NCBI GenBank assembly: GCA_016744795.1
Contig: JADGDR010000003.1
Span: 124,001 to 188,000, forward strand
Reading direction: 5' to 3'
Source of the DNA: Sulfurospirillum sp.
GTDB taxonomy: Bacteria > Campylobacterota > Campylobacteria > Campylobacterales > Sulfurospirillaceae
DNA: 64,000 nt
Positions within the stretch are counted from its first letter, which is position 1. Each line of letters starts with the position of its first letter. The notes below the pieces were generated by a model, which made no database searches, had not been told where the DNA came from, and saw only the letters and a program-made list of their open reading frames with translations. Below, piece by piece: positions 27,260 to 35,947 of the stretch. The translations under genes were made by a program, and so were the position numbers.

Positions 27260-28054
27260 ATGAAACTGTTCTCAATCTTTGGGAATCCAGTTTCCCACTC
27301 CATCTCACCAAAAATGCACAATCTTGCTCTTGCAGGTTTACATATAAATGGATGCTATATAAGAACTCATCTTGAAGATGGATTACAACTCATAAACAAA
27401 TTTAAATCATTACAACTTGATGGTGCAAATGTAACTGTTCCTCACAAAGAGTTTGCATATAAATTATGTGACGAACTTGATGAATTTGCAAAAAAAGTAG
27501 GTGCCGTAAATACACTTATAAAAAATGGCAATAAAATACAAGGCTACAATACAGATGCTCCAGGATTTTACAAGGCAATTGAATCTTTTGGAAAAATAAA
27601 AAATGTACTAATTCTTGGTGCAGGAGGAACTTCAAAAGCTATAGCAACAATTTTAAAAGAAAAAAACATAGATGTAACTATACTCAACCGCTCTAAAAAT
27701 AGACTTGAATATTTTAAAAAGAATAGTATAAAAGCATATAATTGGGGAAATTTTGAAGTGAAAACATATGAACTTATTGTAAATACAACTTCAGCAGGTC
27801 TTAGTGATGATTCTTTGCCACTTGATGAAAATTTATTAACAATACTTATGCAAAAATCAAAATTTGCATTTGATGTAATATATAATAAAAAAACACCATT
27901 TTTAAAACTTGCCATTGAAAACAATCTTACATGTAAAGATGGAGCAGATATGCTACTTTATCAAGGGGTACTTGCTTTTAATCTATTTTTTAAGAACAAA
28001 CTAAACAATAAAGATATAACTCAACATATGAAAGGAGCTTTTCTTGCCACATGA
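27260..28054 (+). CDS. aroE: Shikimate dehydrogenase
   Basis: AroE reduces 3-dehydroshikimate with NADPH in the pathway supplying chorismate, matching its trpE neighbour. The 264 residues show FGNPVSHSISPKMHNLAL at the start, the catalytic Lys/Asp region GANVTVPHKEFA near 55 and YNTDAPGFYKA near 94, the NADP loop LGAGGTSKAIA and the C-terminal DGADMLLYQGVLAF. It overlaps the downstream ligase gene by 11 bases. Confidence 0.95.
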   Translation: MKLFSIFGNPVSHSISPKMHNLALAGLHINGCYIRTHLEDGLQLINKFKSLQLDGANVTVPHKEFAYKLCDELDEFAKKVGAVNTLIKNGNKIQGYNTDAPGFYKAIESFGKIKNVLILGAGGTSKAIATILKEKNIDVTILNRSKNRLEYFKKNSIKAYNWGNFEVKTYELIVNTTSAGLSDDSLPLDENLLTILMQKSKFAFDVIYNKKTPFLKLAIENNLTCKDGADMLLYQGVLAFNLFFKNKLNNKDITQHMKGAFLAT

Positions 28055-29630
28055 ATACCAACTACTAATCAAAAATTTACTATTAACTCCAATTGCAAAC
28101 AAGCCTATGCAAGAAATAGTTTATAAAGATAAAAAAAGATTTACTTATACCCAGTTCAATAAAAGAGTTAGAAAACTAGCAAATTCATTAGTAGAAATGG
28201 GAGTAAAAAAAGGTGATACCATTGCAGTAATGGATTATGACTCTAACCGTTATTTAGAGTGTTATTTTGCAATACCTATGATAGGAGCAATTTTACATAC
28301 AATAAATGTTCGCCTTTCACCAGAGCAAATTCTTTATACCATTGACCATGCTGAAGATGATATTCTTTTTATACATTATGATTTTTTACCTATCTTAAAT
28401 CAGATAAAAGGTAGAATAGATACTGTAAAAGAGTATATAATACTAAACGAAGATGACACTTGTGAATATGAAAAAATGCTTAAAAAAAGAAACGATAAAT
28501 TTGATTTTCCAGATTTTGATGAAAATACAATAGCTACTACTTTTTACACTACAGGCACAGCAGGAATGCCTAAGGGTGTCTACTTTTCACATAGACAATT
28601 AGTACTTCATACATTAGGAACTATAAGCTCCATAAGTACAGTTGAACACCAAGGTAGATTTTCTCAAAGTGATGTCTACATGCCTATAACTCCTATGTTC
28701 CATGTTCATGCTTGGGGTTTACCGTATATTGCTACAATGTTAGGAGTCAAACAAGTATATCCTGGAAAATATATTCCTGATGTATTATTAGATTTAATAG
28801 ACAAAGAAAAAGTTACTTTTTCTCATTGTGTCCCTACTATTTTACATATGCTTTTAAATTCAAAAAAAATCAATGAAGTAGACCTATCAAATTGGAAAGT
28901 TATTATTGGTGGAGCTGCTCTTCCAAAAGCCATGTGTGTAAGTGCATTAAATAAAGGAATTGATATATTTACAGGATATGGTATGAGTGAAACTTGCCCT
29001 ATTCTTTCTCTTGCTCATCTCACAAAAGAGATGTTAGAACTAGATAATGAAACTCAAGCAGAAATAAGAGTAAAAACGGGAAAGCCCACTGCTTTAGTTG
29101 AACTCAAAATTGTAGATGAAAACATGAATGAAATTCCCCATGATGGAGAAAGTACAGGAGAAATTGTAGCAAGAAGCCCTTGGCTAACCCAGGGATATTT
29201 TAAAGATAAAAAGAATTCTGAAACACTTTGGAAAAATGGTTATCTACACACTGGTGACATAGCAAATATAAATGAACAGGGTTTTATAAAAATTACTGAT
29301 AGAGAAAAAGATACCATAAAAATCTCTGGTGAATGGGTGTCTTCACTAGAACTTGAAGATATTATAAATCAACATAGTGATGTAAGTGAAGTTGCAGTCA
29401 TTGGTCAAACTCATGAAAAATGGGGTGAAATTCCTATAGGCTTAGTTGTACTCAAAAAAAATTCCGCAACAACACAAAAAGAGATAGAAAATTTTGCAAA
29501 AGATTTTATTAAAAAAGGAATTATTACAAGAGAAGGAATACTTTTAAAAATAAAATTTGTAGACACCATAGACAAAACAAGTGTTGGAAAGGTAAATAAA
29601 AAAGAATTAAGAAAAAAGTATCCTCTATAA
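28044..29630 (+). CDS. AMP-forming acyl-CoA synthetase
   Basis: The start is TTG 28044 with a strong AAGGAG upstream inside aroE. The 528 residues have the adenylate-forming signatures TTFYTTGTAGMPKGVYFSH near 166, GYGMSETCPI near 315, HTGDIANINEQGFIKITDREKD near 411 and the C-terminal catalytic Lys in TSVGKVNKKELR. The GMSETCP and AWGLPY wording resembles medium- or long-chain fatty acid (AlkK-like) ligases; the substrate cannot be read from sequence. It is the last gene of this plus-strand run and no obvious terminator follows in the 133-bp gap. Confidence 0.85.
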   Translation: MPHEYQLLIKNLLLTPIANKPMQEIVYKDKKRFTYTQFNKRVRKLANSLVEMGVKKGDTIAVMDYDSNRYLECYFAIPMIGAILHTINVRLSPEQILYTIDHAEDDILFIHYDFLPILNQIKGRIDTVKEYIILNEDDTCEYEKMLKKRNDKFDFPDFDENTIATTFYTTGTAGMPKGVYFSHRQLVLHTLGTISSISTVEHQGRFSQSDVYMPITPMFHVHAWGLPYIATMLGVKQVYPGKYIPDVLLDLIDKEKVTFSHCVPTILHMLLNSKKINEVDLSNWKVIIGGAALPKAMCVSALNKGIDIFTGYGMSETCPILSLAHLTKEMLELDNETQAEIRVKTGKPTALVELKIVDENMNEIPHDGESTGEIVARSPWLTQGYFKDKKNSETLWKNGYLHTGDIANINEQGFIKITDREKDTIKISGEWVSSLELEDIINQHSDVSEVAVIGQTHEKWGEIPIGLVVLKKNSATTQKEIENFAKDFIKKGIITREGILLKIKFVDTIDKTSVGKVNKKELRKKYPL

Positions 29631-29715
29631 GATAACCTCTAAATTAATAAAAAACTAAATTCCTTTGAAGTATGTTTAAATCCTAATTATGTATTTTATA
29701 TATTGATTTTAATAC

Positions 29716-29738
29716 TTATTATCAGTATACTGTATCTT
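29716..29738 (+). promoter_or_regulatory. Promoter/operator shared with the one at 34308
   Basis: The sequence TTATTATCAGTATACTG continues to a TATCTT end and matches 34308-34330 at 20 of 23 bases. TTATTATCA resembles half of a Fur box and the embedded TATACT can serve as a -10 element. It lies 25 bases before the DUF4405 gene. The gap 29631-29763 otherwise holds only AT-rich spacer. Confidence 0.6.
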
Positions 29739-29763
29739 TGATAAAAATATATTTAGGAAAAAT

Positions 29764-30306
29764 ATGAAAAATTACAAACGCAAATTTAAAATCAAAATGA
29801 CAATTAAAAAAATATTTCAAAAAAGATTTATTTCAATTGTTTTAACAGGCATGTTTTTAATAGTCTCTATTACTGGTATATTAATGTTTTTTATGATTGA
29901 GTCATTTAGTATGAATAAAGTTCATGCTTGGGTTGGTATGGGATTTGTTATAGTATGTGCGTATCACTTAATTAAAAACTTTACTTCATTTAAAAGTTAT
30001 TTGAAATACCCCTCTTCTTCAATTATTTTAATACTTATATTAATAGGAAGTATTTGGTATATTAAACCTATAGATAATAAACTAATTAGTCCTAAAAAAG
30101 AGATGATGAAAGCAATCTTTACTCAACCTATCTTAAAAATTGGAATATTTTTCAAAAAAGACATAGATAAAGTAATTGTAAATATGAAATCTAAAGGGAT
30201 TGATATAAGAGATTCAAATCAAACATTAATGCAAATTGCTAAAGACAATAATAAAAATATAAAAAAATTATTCTTTATATTTTTTGAAAAATCAAATGAT
30301 ACATAA
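29764..30306 (+). CDS. DUF4405-like cytochrome b-type membrane protein
   Basis: The 180 residues start with a basic tail and then a helix (FISIVLTGMFLIVSITGILMFF). A second helix pair carries His residues in NKVHAWVGMGFVIVCAYHLIKN, the two-His pattern of the heme-binding DUF4405 fold, and a third helix near 85-100 follows. The C-terminal ~75 residues are basic and contain a short domain (NMKSKGIDIRDSNQTLMQIAKDN). It precedes a TonB-dependent receptor by 68 bases and probably supplies membrane electron transfer for reductive release of the metal ligand; this role is inferred from context. Confidence 0.65.
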   Translation: MKNYKRKFKIKMTIKKIFQKRFISIVLTGMFLIVSITGILMFFMIESFSMNKVHAWVGMGFVIVCAYHLIKNFTSFKSYLKYPSSSIILILILIGSIWYIKPIDNKLISPKKEMMKAIFTQPILKIGIFFKKDIDKVIVNMKSKGIDIRDSNQTLMQIAKDNNKNIKKLFFIFFEKSNDT

Positions 30307-30374
30307 AATAAATTCAACAGATATATAATATAAGTAAATATTAAATATGGAAAATATACAAAGGAAAACAATAG

Positions 30375-32369
30375 ATGAAACATGCAAAAAAAATCAAGTT
30401 ATCGTTAATAGTTAGTATAATATTAGGCAATAATATATATGCAAAAGATATCTCTATTTTAGATATTGTAACTGTAACAGCACAAAAACAGAAACAAAAT
30501 TCACAAAAAATAGCAACAAGTATTACAGTATTTGACGAATTTGAAATTGAAGATAAAAATATAGAAAAAATTAGTGATTTCATAAGCTATGTCCCAAATT
30601 TTATGTCATTCCAGACATTAGGTTTAAATGGTGTATTAAATCCATCTTTAAGGGGTATCTCTTCAATTGGTCAATCAGCTATGGTGTCAGTACCGATTAT
30701 TATTGATGGAATTCCAATGTCTTCTGCTATGGGATATGATATGTCACTTTTAGATATTGATAAAATTGAAGTGTTAAGAGGTCCACAAGGAACACTTTAT
30801 GGTGCAGGCGCAGAAGCTGGTGCTATAAATATTACTACAAAAAAACCGACTAATGAAATAAAAGCAAAGGTAGCTACCTCCTTTGGCAGTGACAATAAAA
30901 GACAATATTCATTTCATGCTAGTGGCGCAATAGTAAAAAATAAAGTCTATATAGGATTAGCTGGTAAATATTATGAAAAAGATGGTTATATAGAAAATTT
31001 AAATAGTGGAGAAATGGTAAATAATAAAGAAAACAAATATGGCAAAATCAATTTTAGATGGACGCCTACAGAAAATTTAGATATTTCATTTATTACTACA
31101 AAATTTAAAAGAGATGATGGTTCTAATAACCTTAATATATTATATGCACCAAAAGAGGTTACTAATAATTTAGAAGGATATAACAAGGTAGACGTATTAT
31201 CTCATTCTTTAAAAATTGAATACAATTTTGACAATTATAATTTTGAATCAATCACAACAAAAAGAGATTATGATATGATTTTTCAAAATGATTTTGATTT
31301 TTCAAATGTTACTAAAATGCATCAAAAAAAATCCAGCTATACTGATTCCTTAGCTCAAGAATTTAGAGTAAGTAAAAAAGATGACACGTTCACTTGGCTT
31401 TTAGGTATATATGGAGATGATGAAGATAGTGGATTTCATACAATTCAAGATAAATTAACAGGTGCAGGACTAATACACGTCAATGCTATACAAGATTTAA
31501 CATCTAAAACATTAGGTATTTTTGCCCATTCAACATACTATGTTAACCAAAAAATTGCGTTAGTTACTGGTATAAGATATGATAAAGTTGATAAAACATT
31601 AAAAGAAAAAGCCAATAATATAGACATTAAAGATAGTTTTAGTGAAATATCTCCTAAATTTTCTTTAAAATATAAAATAAATAAAGATGTTATGACTTTT
31701 TTTACAATTGCAAAAGGCTTTAATCCTGGTGGATTTAATCCACACGCTACACATTCAGACAAAAAATCGTTTGGCTCAGAAAAATTAATATCTTATGAAG
31801 TAGGTTTAAAATCATCCTTATTTGATAATAAAATTACTTTAAATAGTACAATTTACTTTATAGATATAAGTAGTCTACAAACTGTTCACTATATCAATAT
31901 GTCAAATTTTTATATGTCCAATGCAGCAAAAGGTACATCAAAAGGATTTGAAGTAGAATTACAAGCAAAAGCTACAAATGAAATTAGCCTTTTTACAAAT
32001 TTTGGATACAACGACATAACATTTGGTAATTTCAGTGATATAAAAGGAGATTATTCAGGAAATGTTAAACCTTATGCACCAAAATACAATTTTAGTATAG
32101 GGGCTCAATATAGAGATGCTAGCGGATATTATGCAAGAGGTGATATGACAGGTTATGGAAAAATGTATACAGATAATAAAAATATTTATGAAAGAAAAGC
32201 TTATGAACTAGTAAATGTAAAGATAGGTTATGAAAAAAATAATTTTGATATATATTTATATGGAAAAAATATATTTGATACAAATTATGATACTCATGGA
32301 TTTTCCAATAAATTTACTGTTTATTCAGATCCAAGAGAAATAGGTGTGCAATTAGCATATAGATTTTAA
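30375..32369 (+). CDS. TonB-dependent outer membrane receptor (siderophore/metal type)
   Basis: This 664-residue receptor has a signal peptide ending near IYAKD, a plug domain (SITVFDEFEIEDKNIEKISD, PSLRGISSIGQSAMVSVPII, IEVLRGPQGTLYGAGAEAGA near 135-155) and a 22-strand-type barrel ending in the C-terminal signature REIGVQLAYRF with a final Phe. The TonB box is probably DIVTVTAQK near 31. It moves a chelated metal or cofactor across the outer membrane using TonB energy. TonB, ExbB and ExbD are not in the window. Genes beside it (DUF4405, DUF4198-like, AraC/PchR-like) are typical iron-uptake companions. Confidence 0.9.
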   Translation: MKHAKKIKLSLIVSIILGNNIYAKDISILDIVTVTAQKQKQNSQKIATSITVFDEFEIEDKNIEKISDFISYVPNFMSFQTLGLNGVLNPSLRGISSIGQSAMVSVPIIIDGIPMSSAMGYDMSLLDIDKIEVLRGPQGTLYGAGAEAGAINITTKKPTNEIKAKVATSFGSDNKRQYSFHASGAIVKNKVYIGLAGKYYEKDGYIENLNSGEMVNNKENKYGKINFRWTPTENLDISFITTKFKRDDGSNNLNILYAPKEVTNNLEGYNKVDVLSHSLKIEYNFDNYNFESITTKRDYDMIFQNDFDFSNVTKMHQKKSSYTDSLAQEFRVSKKDDTFTWLLGIYGDDEDSGFHTIQDKLTGAGLIHVNAIQDLTSKTLGIFAHSTYYVNQKIALVTGIRYDKVDKTLKEKANNIDIKDSFSEISPKFSLKYKINKDVMTFFTIAKGFNPGGFNPHATHSDKKSFGSEKLISYEVGLKSSLFDNKITLNSTIYFIDISSLQTVHYINMSNFYMSNAAKGTSKGFEVELQAKATNEISLFTNFGYNDITFGNFSDIKGDYSGNVKPYAPKYNFSIGAQYRDASGYYARGDMTGYGKMYTDNKNIYERKAYELVNVKIGYEKNNFDIYLYGKNIFDTNYDTHGFSNKFTVYSDPREIGVQLAYRF

Positions 32370-32385
32370 AATAAAGGAAATGAAA

Positions 32386-33252
32386 ATGAAAATATTAAAG
32401 CAACTTGCAATAGTAACAGTAATAACAGTAAGTAGTTTATCAGCACATACTCTTTGGGTAAACTCTTTTGAGTCATTTGAACATAAACCAGGACATTCAT
32501 TAGTTGGCATTGGGTGGGGACACTCTTTACCTATTGGGGATAGTTTAAGCAATAAAATTACAATCAAAGAATTTAACTTAGTAAACACACAATTAAAAAA
32601 AACAGCTCTAAGGAATCCTAATAATAAAAAAGAAAATATCATTTCAATAAATGATAACTTAAAGATAGTTAAAGCAGATGTAGCTATGCAAAAAATTGTT
32701 TTTAACGAAAATACAAAAGAAGGAACCTATCAGATTGAATTAGTAACAAAACCTACTTACTTTACAAAATATATAGATATTAATGGCAAAAAAAGATTAA
32801 AATTAAAACCAAAAGATGAATTAAAAAATATAAAAAAGATTTTATTTTCTATGAAACATCAAGCATTTGCAAAATCATATTTTTCTATTAATAAATGGAC
32901 AAATCCAACTTCTCTTGGTCATACTTTAGAGATAATTCCAAAAACTGATTTATCAAAAGTAAAGGTAGGAGACAATATTGAAATTGAAGTACTTTTTAAT
33001 AAAAAATTACTAAATGCTAATCCAACAAAAGATGAATATTTAGTAGCAACAAGTAATTCAAGAGGTCTTAATAATAGCCTCTTTTCTTATATAGTTAAAG
33101 GTAAAGCAAATATAAGAATAACCAATAGTGGTCAATGGATTTTTACAGTAAAACACCAAGAAAAAATCACAAAAGGAGGAACTTTAAAAAAACTTTTTAA
33201 GAAAGCCAATGTTGTATCAAATATAGCAACTATTACTTTTAATGTAAAGTAA
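32386..33252 (+). CDS. DUF4198-like periplasmic metal-associated protein
   Basis: The start is the second of two close ATGs (seven bases after AAGGA). The 288 residues begin with a signal peptide cut after LSAHT. The mature N-terminus HTLWVNSFESFEHKPGHSL plus GWGHSLPIGD is typical of DUF4198 (NikM-like) proteins, whose N-terminal His can bind metal. The C-terminal part is a beta domain (VGDNIEIEVLFNKKLL, GQWIFTVKHQE). Family members accompany TonB receptors and nickel/cobalt or iron transporters. Expression is probably together with the receptor 16 bases upstream. Confidence 0.75.
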   Translation: MKILKQLAIVTVITVSSLSAHTLWVNSFESFEHKPGHSLVGIGWGHSLPIGDSLSNKITIKEFNLVNTQLKKTALRNPNNKKENIISINDNLKIVKADVAMQKIVFNENTKEGTYQIELVTKPTYFTKYIDINGKKRLKLKPKDELKNIKKILFSMKHQAFAKSYFSINKWTNPTSLGHTLEIIPKTDLSKVKVGDNIEIEVLFNKKLLNANPTKDEYLVATSNSRGLNNSLFSYIVKGKANIRITNSGQWIFTVKHQEKITKGGTLKKLFKKANVVSNIATITFNVK

Positions 33253-33263
33253 ACAAAAAATTA

Positions 33264-33300
33264 AATAGAAAATATTAATAATAATATTTTCTATTTTTTA
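33264..33300. terminator. Bidirectional terminator after the receptor operon and AraC gene
   Basis: Fourteen-base perfect arms AATAGAAAATATTA and TAATATTTTCTATT around a four-base loop are followed on the plus strand by TTTTATT. The AraC stop codon lies inside the stem, so the element serves both converging transcripts. Confidence 0.85.
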
Positions 33301-34246
33301 TTAATTCCTTAGGTCTAATACCAAACTGTTTTACAAAAGCATTTGAAAAACCATGAGATTGTTTATATCCAATTTTTAATGCAACTTCACTTACATTCAT
33401 TTCTCCACTTTCCAATAACTCTTTTGCTTTAAAAAGTTTATGTTGCAATAAAAAATTATATGGTGTTATATTAAATAATTTTTTAAATCCGTATTTTAAC
33501 TTAAATTCATTTAAATTCACAAGCTTCGATAACTCAGAGATGCTTGGAGGATTTTGTAAATCTTTAATTAAAATAACTTTTGCTTTTTCTAAAGCTCTTT
33601 TATTATATTCATCAAAAATGATATTAGAATTTTCTTCCTTTTTTTCCTTTAACAGTCCTTGTAATTCATATGATAAAATCTCTAATACCTTACTTTCTAC
33701 AAAAATAGTATCTAATTTTGTAGTCCAACTAGAATTATAAATGGCATAAGCACAAAGTTTTGTTTGTATATCTGTTTGAGTAGACTTTAATAATAATGAA
33801 TTATTTTTATTTTTTAAATACTTTACAATATCTTTTATCTCTACACTATCATTTAGTAAATTTTTTAAAAAATTCAATTTTACAAAAATAATAATGTTTT
33901 TCATTTTACTATTTTCTTTATGAAATGATTTGCCTTTTTCTGAATTAATTAAACTTATTGTCGTATTATTTGTATTTTGTATAAGTTCAAACCTAGATAA
34001 CTGACTTTTGTATTCAAAATTTGCTTCAAGTCCAATGTTTATTGTTATTCCATTTAATGCAATATCATATTCTATTGATATATTTTTTTTGATTTCAAAA
34101 TCATTTCTATGTATTGTTAAATTTTCATTAATTACAATAGAATTTCTTTTTAATATTCCAGCTTCATTTGGAAAAATTATTGTCTTCAACTGTTTAGACT
34201 CTGTAAAAAATTCATCAAAATCACTGTAAATATATTTATTTAGCAT
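33275..34246 (-). CDS. AraC family regulator (PchR-like)
   Basis: The 323 residues have an N-terminal ligand/partner domain and a C-terminal double helix-turn-helix: helix set one NPPSISELSKLVNLNEFKLK near 230, set two NVSEVALKIGYKQSHGFSNA near 287, then FVKQFGIRPKELIK. The motif NEFKLKYGFKKLFNITPYNF is typical of PchR-type regulators that control siderophore receptors. It is convergent with the receptor operon and divergent from the methyltransferase/RND operon, so it is the likely local regulator. An inverted repeat ATAGTG-6-CACTAT lies in the divergent spacer. Confidence 0.88.
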   Translation of the reverse strand: MLNKYIYSDFDEFFTESKQLKTIIFPNEAGILKRNSIVINENLTIHRNDFEIKKNISIEYDIALNGITINIGLEANFEYKSQLSRFELIQNTNNTTISLINSEKGKSFHKENSKMKNIIIFVKLNFLKNLLNDSVEIKDIVKYLKNKNNSLLLKSTQTDIQTKLCAYAIYNSSWTTKLDTIFVESKVLEILSYELQGLLKEKKEENSNIIFDEYNKRALEKAKVILIKDLQNPPSISELSKLVNLNEFKLKYGFKKLFNITPYNFLLQHKLFKAKELLESGEMNVSEVALKIGYKQSHGFSNAFVKQFGIRPKELIKNRKYYY

Positions 34247-34307
34247 ATAAAATCCACTGTTGTATTTATTAATCCCTATAGTGTATATTCACTATTGTTT
34301 ATAATAT

Positions 34308-34330
34308 TTATTATCATTATACTATATTTT
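34308..34330 (+). promoter_or_regulatory. Fur-like promoter/operator before the methyltransferase-RND operon
   Basis: The sequence TTATTATCATTATACTA continues to a TATTTT end, nearly identical to 29716-29738. The overlapping stretch from 34303 agrees with the 19-bp Fur consensus at about 14 positions. Ribosome site AAAGGAA and ATG 34351 follow. The 104-bp divergent spacer also holds the ATAGTG/CACTAT palindrome near 34278. Confidence 0.6.
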
Positions 34331-34350
34331 ATAATTTAAAAGGAAATTAA

Positions 34351-34881
34351 ATGTACAAAAAAAAATATACAGAAGATTTATTTGATTCGAATATTGTTTT
34401 AAATAATTTAAATTTATCTGAAAAACAAATAGTGCTTGATGTTGGATGTGGTAGTGGATATATGACAAAAAATATTTCAAATTTGATTGGAAAAGAAGGA
34501 AAAGCTTATGGAATTGATGTTGATGAACAATTAATTCTAGATATAAATAGTGAAATAAAAAAACCAAATACTAAATTTTTATGTGAAGACATAACTAAAA
34601 AGACAAGTTTTAAAAACTCTTATTTTGATTTAATATATCTTTCAACAGTTTTTCATATATTTAATGAAAATCAAATTGCATATTTCCAAAATGAAATACA
34701 TAGAATTTTGAAAAGTAAAGGAACACTTGCAATTCTAAATATAAATGAAAAAGCCTCATTTGGTCCTTCTTTAGATATTAGAGTTTCTGCAAAAGAATTA
34801 AGAAAAAAACTTTCTTTTAACACTACAAAAATAATTGATATAAACGAATATTTTTATATGCAATTATTTGAAAAAAATTAA
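34351..34881 (+). CDS. SAM-dependent methyltransferase, class I
   Basis: The 176 residues carry motif I DVGCGSGYMTKNIS near 30, the acidic loop AYGIDVDEQLI, motif II/III FDLIYLSTVFHIF near 96 and motif IV-type LKSKGTLAILNINE. This is the UbiE/Methyltransf_11 fold; the substrate is unknown. It is the first gene of an operon with an RND efflux pump and is placed under a Fur-like operator, so modification of a small exported molecule or of an arsenic-like metalloid is conceivable, but no Cys signature of arsenite methyltransferases is present. Confidence 0.8.
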   Translation: MYKKKYTEDLFDSNIVLNNLNLSEKQIVLDVGCGSGYMTKNISNLIGKEGKAYGIDVDEQLILDINSEIKKPNTKFLCEDITKKTSFKNSYFDLIYLSTVFHIFNENQIAYFQNEIHRILKSKGTLAILNINEKASFGPSLDIRVSAKELRKKLSFNTTKIIDINEYFYMQLFEKN

Positions 34882-34897
34882 TATAAGGAATATTATT

Positions 34898-35938
34898 ATG
34901 CTAAAAAAAATTATGATTTTGATAGGTTTTGGTTTAGTAAGTTTAGCTTTAGGTGGAACACCATTTTTAGTCAATACTACTATTTTAAAAAAAGGTGAAG
35001 TTAATCCACTTGAAGAGTTTGTAGGAACCCTTAATTTTTCTAAAAATTCAAAAATTGCATCTCAAAGTAGTGGTGCAGTTACTCAAATAAATTTTGAAGC
35101 TGGAGACAAAGTTAAAAAAGGAGAAATTTTACTTAAAATTGATTCTTTGATATTGGATTCTAAAATACAATCATCAAAAGCTTTATATGAAATATCAAAA
35201 ATCAATTTAGAAAATACCAGAAAAGATTTTATGAGATATAAAGAGTTAATTGCTAAAAAATCAATATCACAAAAAACTTATGATGATAGTTTTTTTAAGA
35301 TAAATTTAGCTAAACAAAATCTTAATTCCGTAAAAGCTAGTTTAAATGAACTTATAATTCAAAAAAACAAAAAAACAATAATTGCTCCATTTGATGGTGT
35401 AATAATAGACAAAAACACAGAGATGAATCAATGGTTAAATATGGGAGACACCGTAGCAGTACTAGTTAATACAACAAATATAGACCTAATTTTTAATCTA
35501 CCAACATCATATATTTATAAACTTAATAAAAAAATAAATTACAAAATAGATTTAGAAAAAAAACAGATAACTTCTAAACTTTATGCTTTTATTGCAAAAG
35601 GGGATAAACTAACTAGAACGTATCCTGTAAAATTTAAAGCACAAGTAAATAATGTTTTTTTATATAGTGGTATGGAAGCAAAAATCAGACTCCCTAGAAA
35701 TAAAAAAGTAAAAGCATTTGTAGTACCAAGAGATGCTGTTATAAAAAGATTTGGTAAAAATGTAATTTTTATAGTAAATGACAATTCTATTGCAATTATG
35801 ATACCTATAAATATAATTGCTTATGAAAAAAAGTATATTGCTATTAAGGGAGAAAAGTTAGAGTTAGGTATGAGAGTTATTGTACAAGGAAATGAAAGAA
35901 TTGCTCCTAAATCTTTAGTTAAAATTAGAAATAAATAG
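34898..35938 (+). CDS. RND efflux periplasmic adaptor (membrane fusion protein)
   Basis: The start is ATG 34898 (AAGGAA eight bases before), not the upstream TTG. The 346 residues start with a signal/anchor helix. A biotinyl-lipoyl half follows (SSGAVTQINFEAGDKVKKGE), then an alpha-helical hairpin around 80-140, the second lipoyl half (IIAPFDGVIIDKNTEMNQWL) and beta-barrel plus membrane-proximal domains. It bridges the RND pump and outer-membrane channel encoded next. The operon runs methyltransferase-adaptor-pump-channel. Confidence 0.9.
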   Translation: MLKKIMILIGFGLVSLALGGTPFLVNTTILKKGEVNPLEEFVGTLNFSKNSKIASQSSGAVTQINFEAGDKVKKGEILLKIDSLILDSKIQSSKALYEISKINLENTRKDFMRYKELIAKKSISQKTYDDSFFKINLAKQNLNSVKASLNELIIQKNKKTIIAPFDGVIIDKNTEMNQWLNMGDTVAVLVNTTNIDLIFNLPTSYIYKLNKKINYKIDLEKKQITSKLYAFIAKGDKLTRTYPVKFKAQVNNVFLYSGMEAKIRLPRNKKVKAFVVPRDAVIKRFGKNVIFIVNDNSIAIMIPINIIAYEKKYIAIKGEKLELGMRVIVQGNERIAPKSLVKIRNK

Positions 35939-35947
35939 GATTATAAA

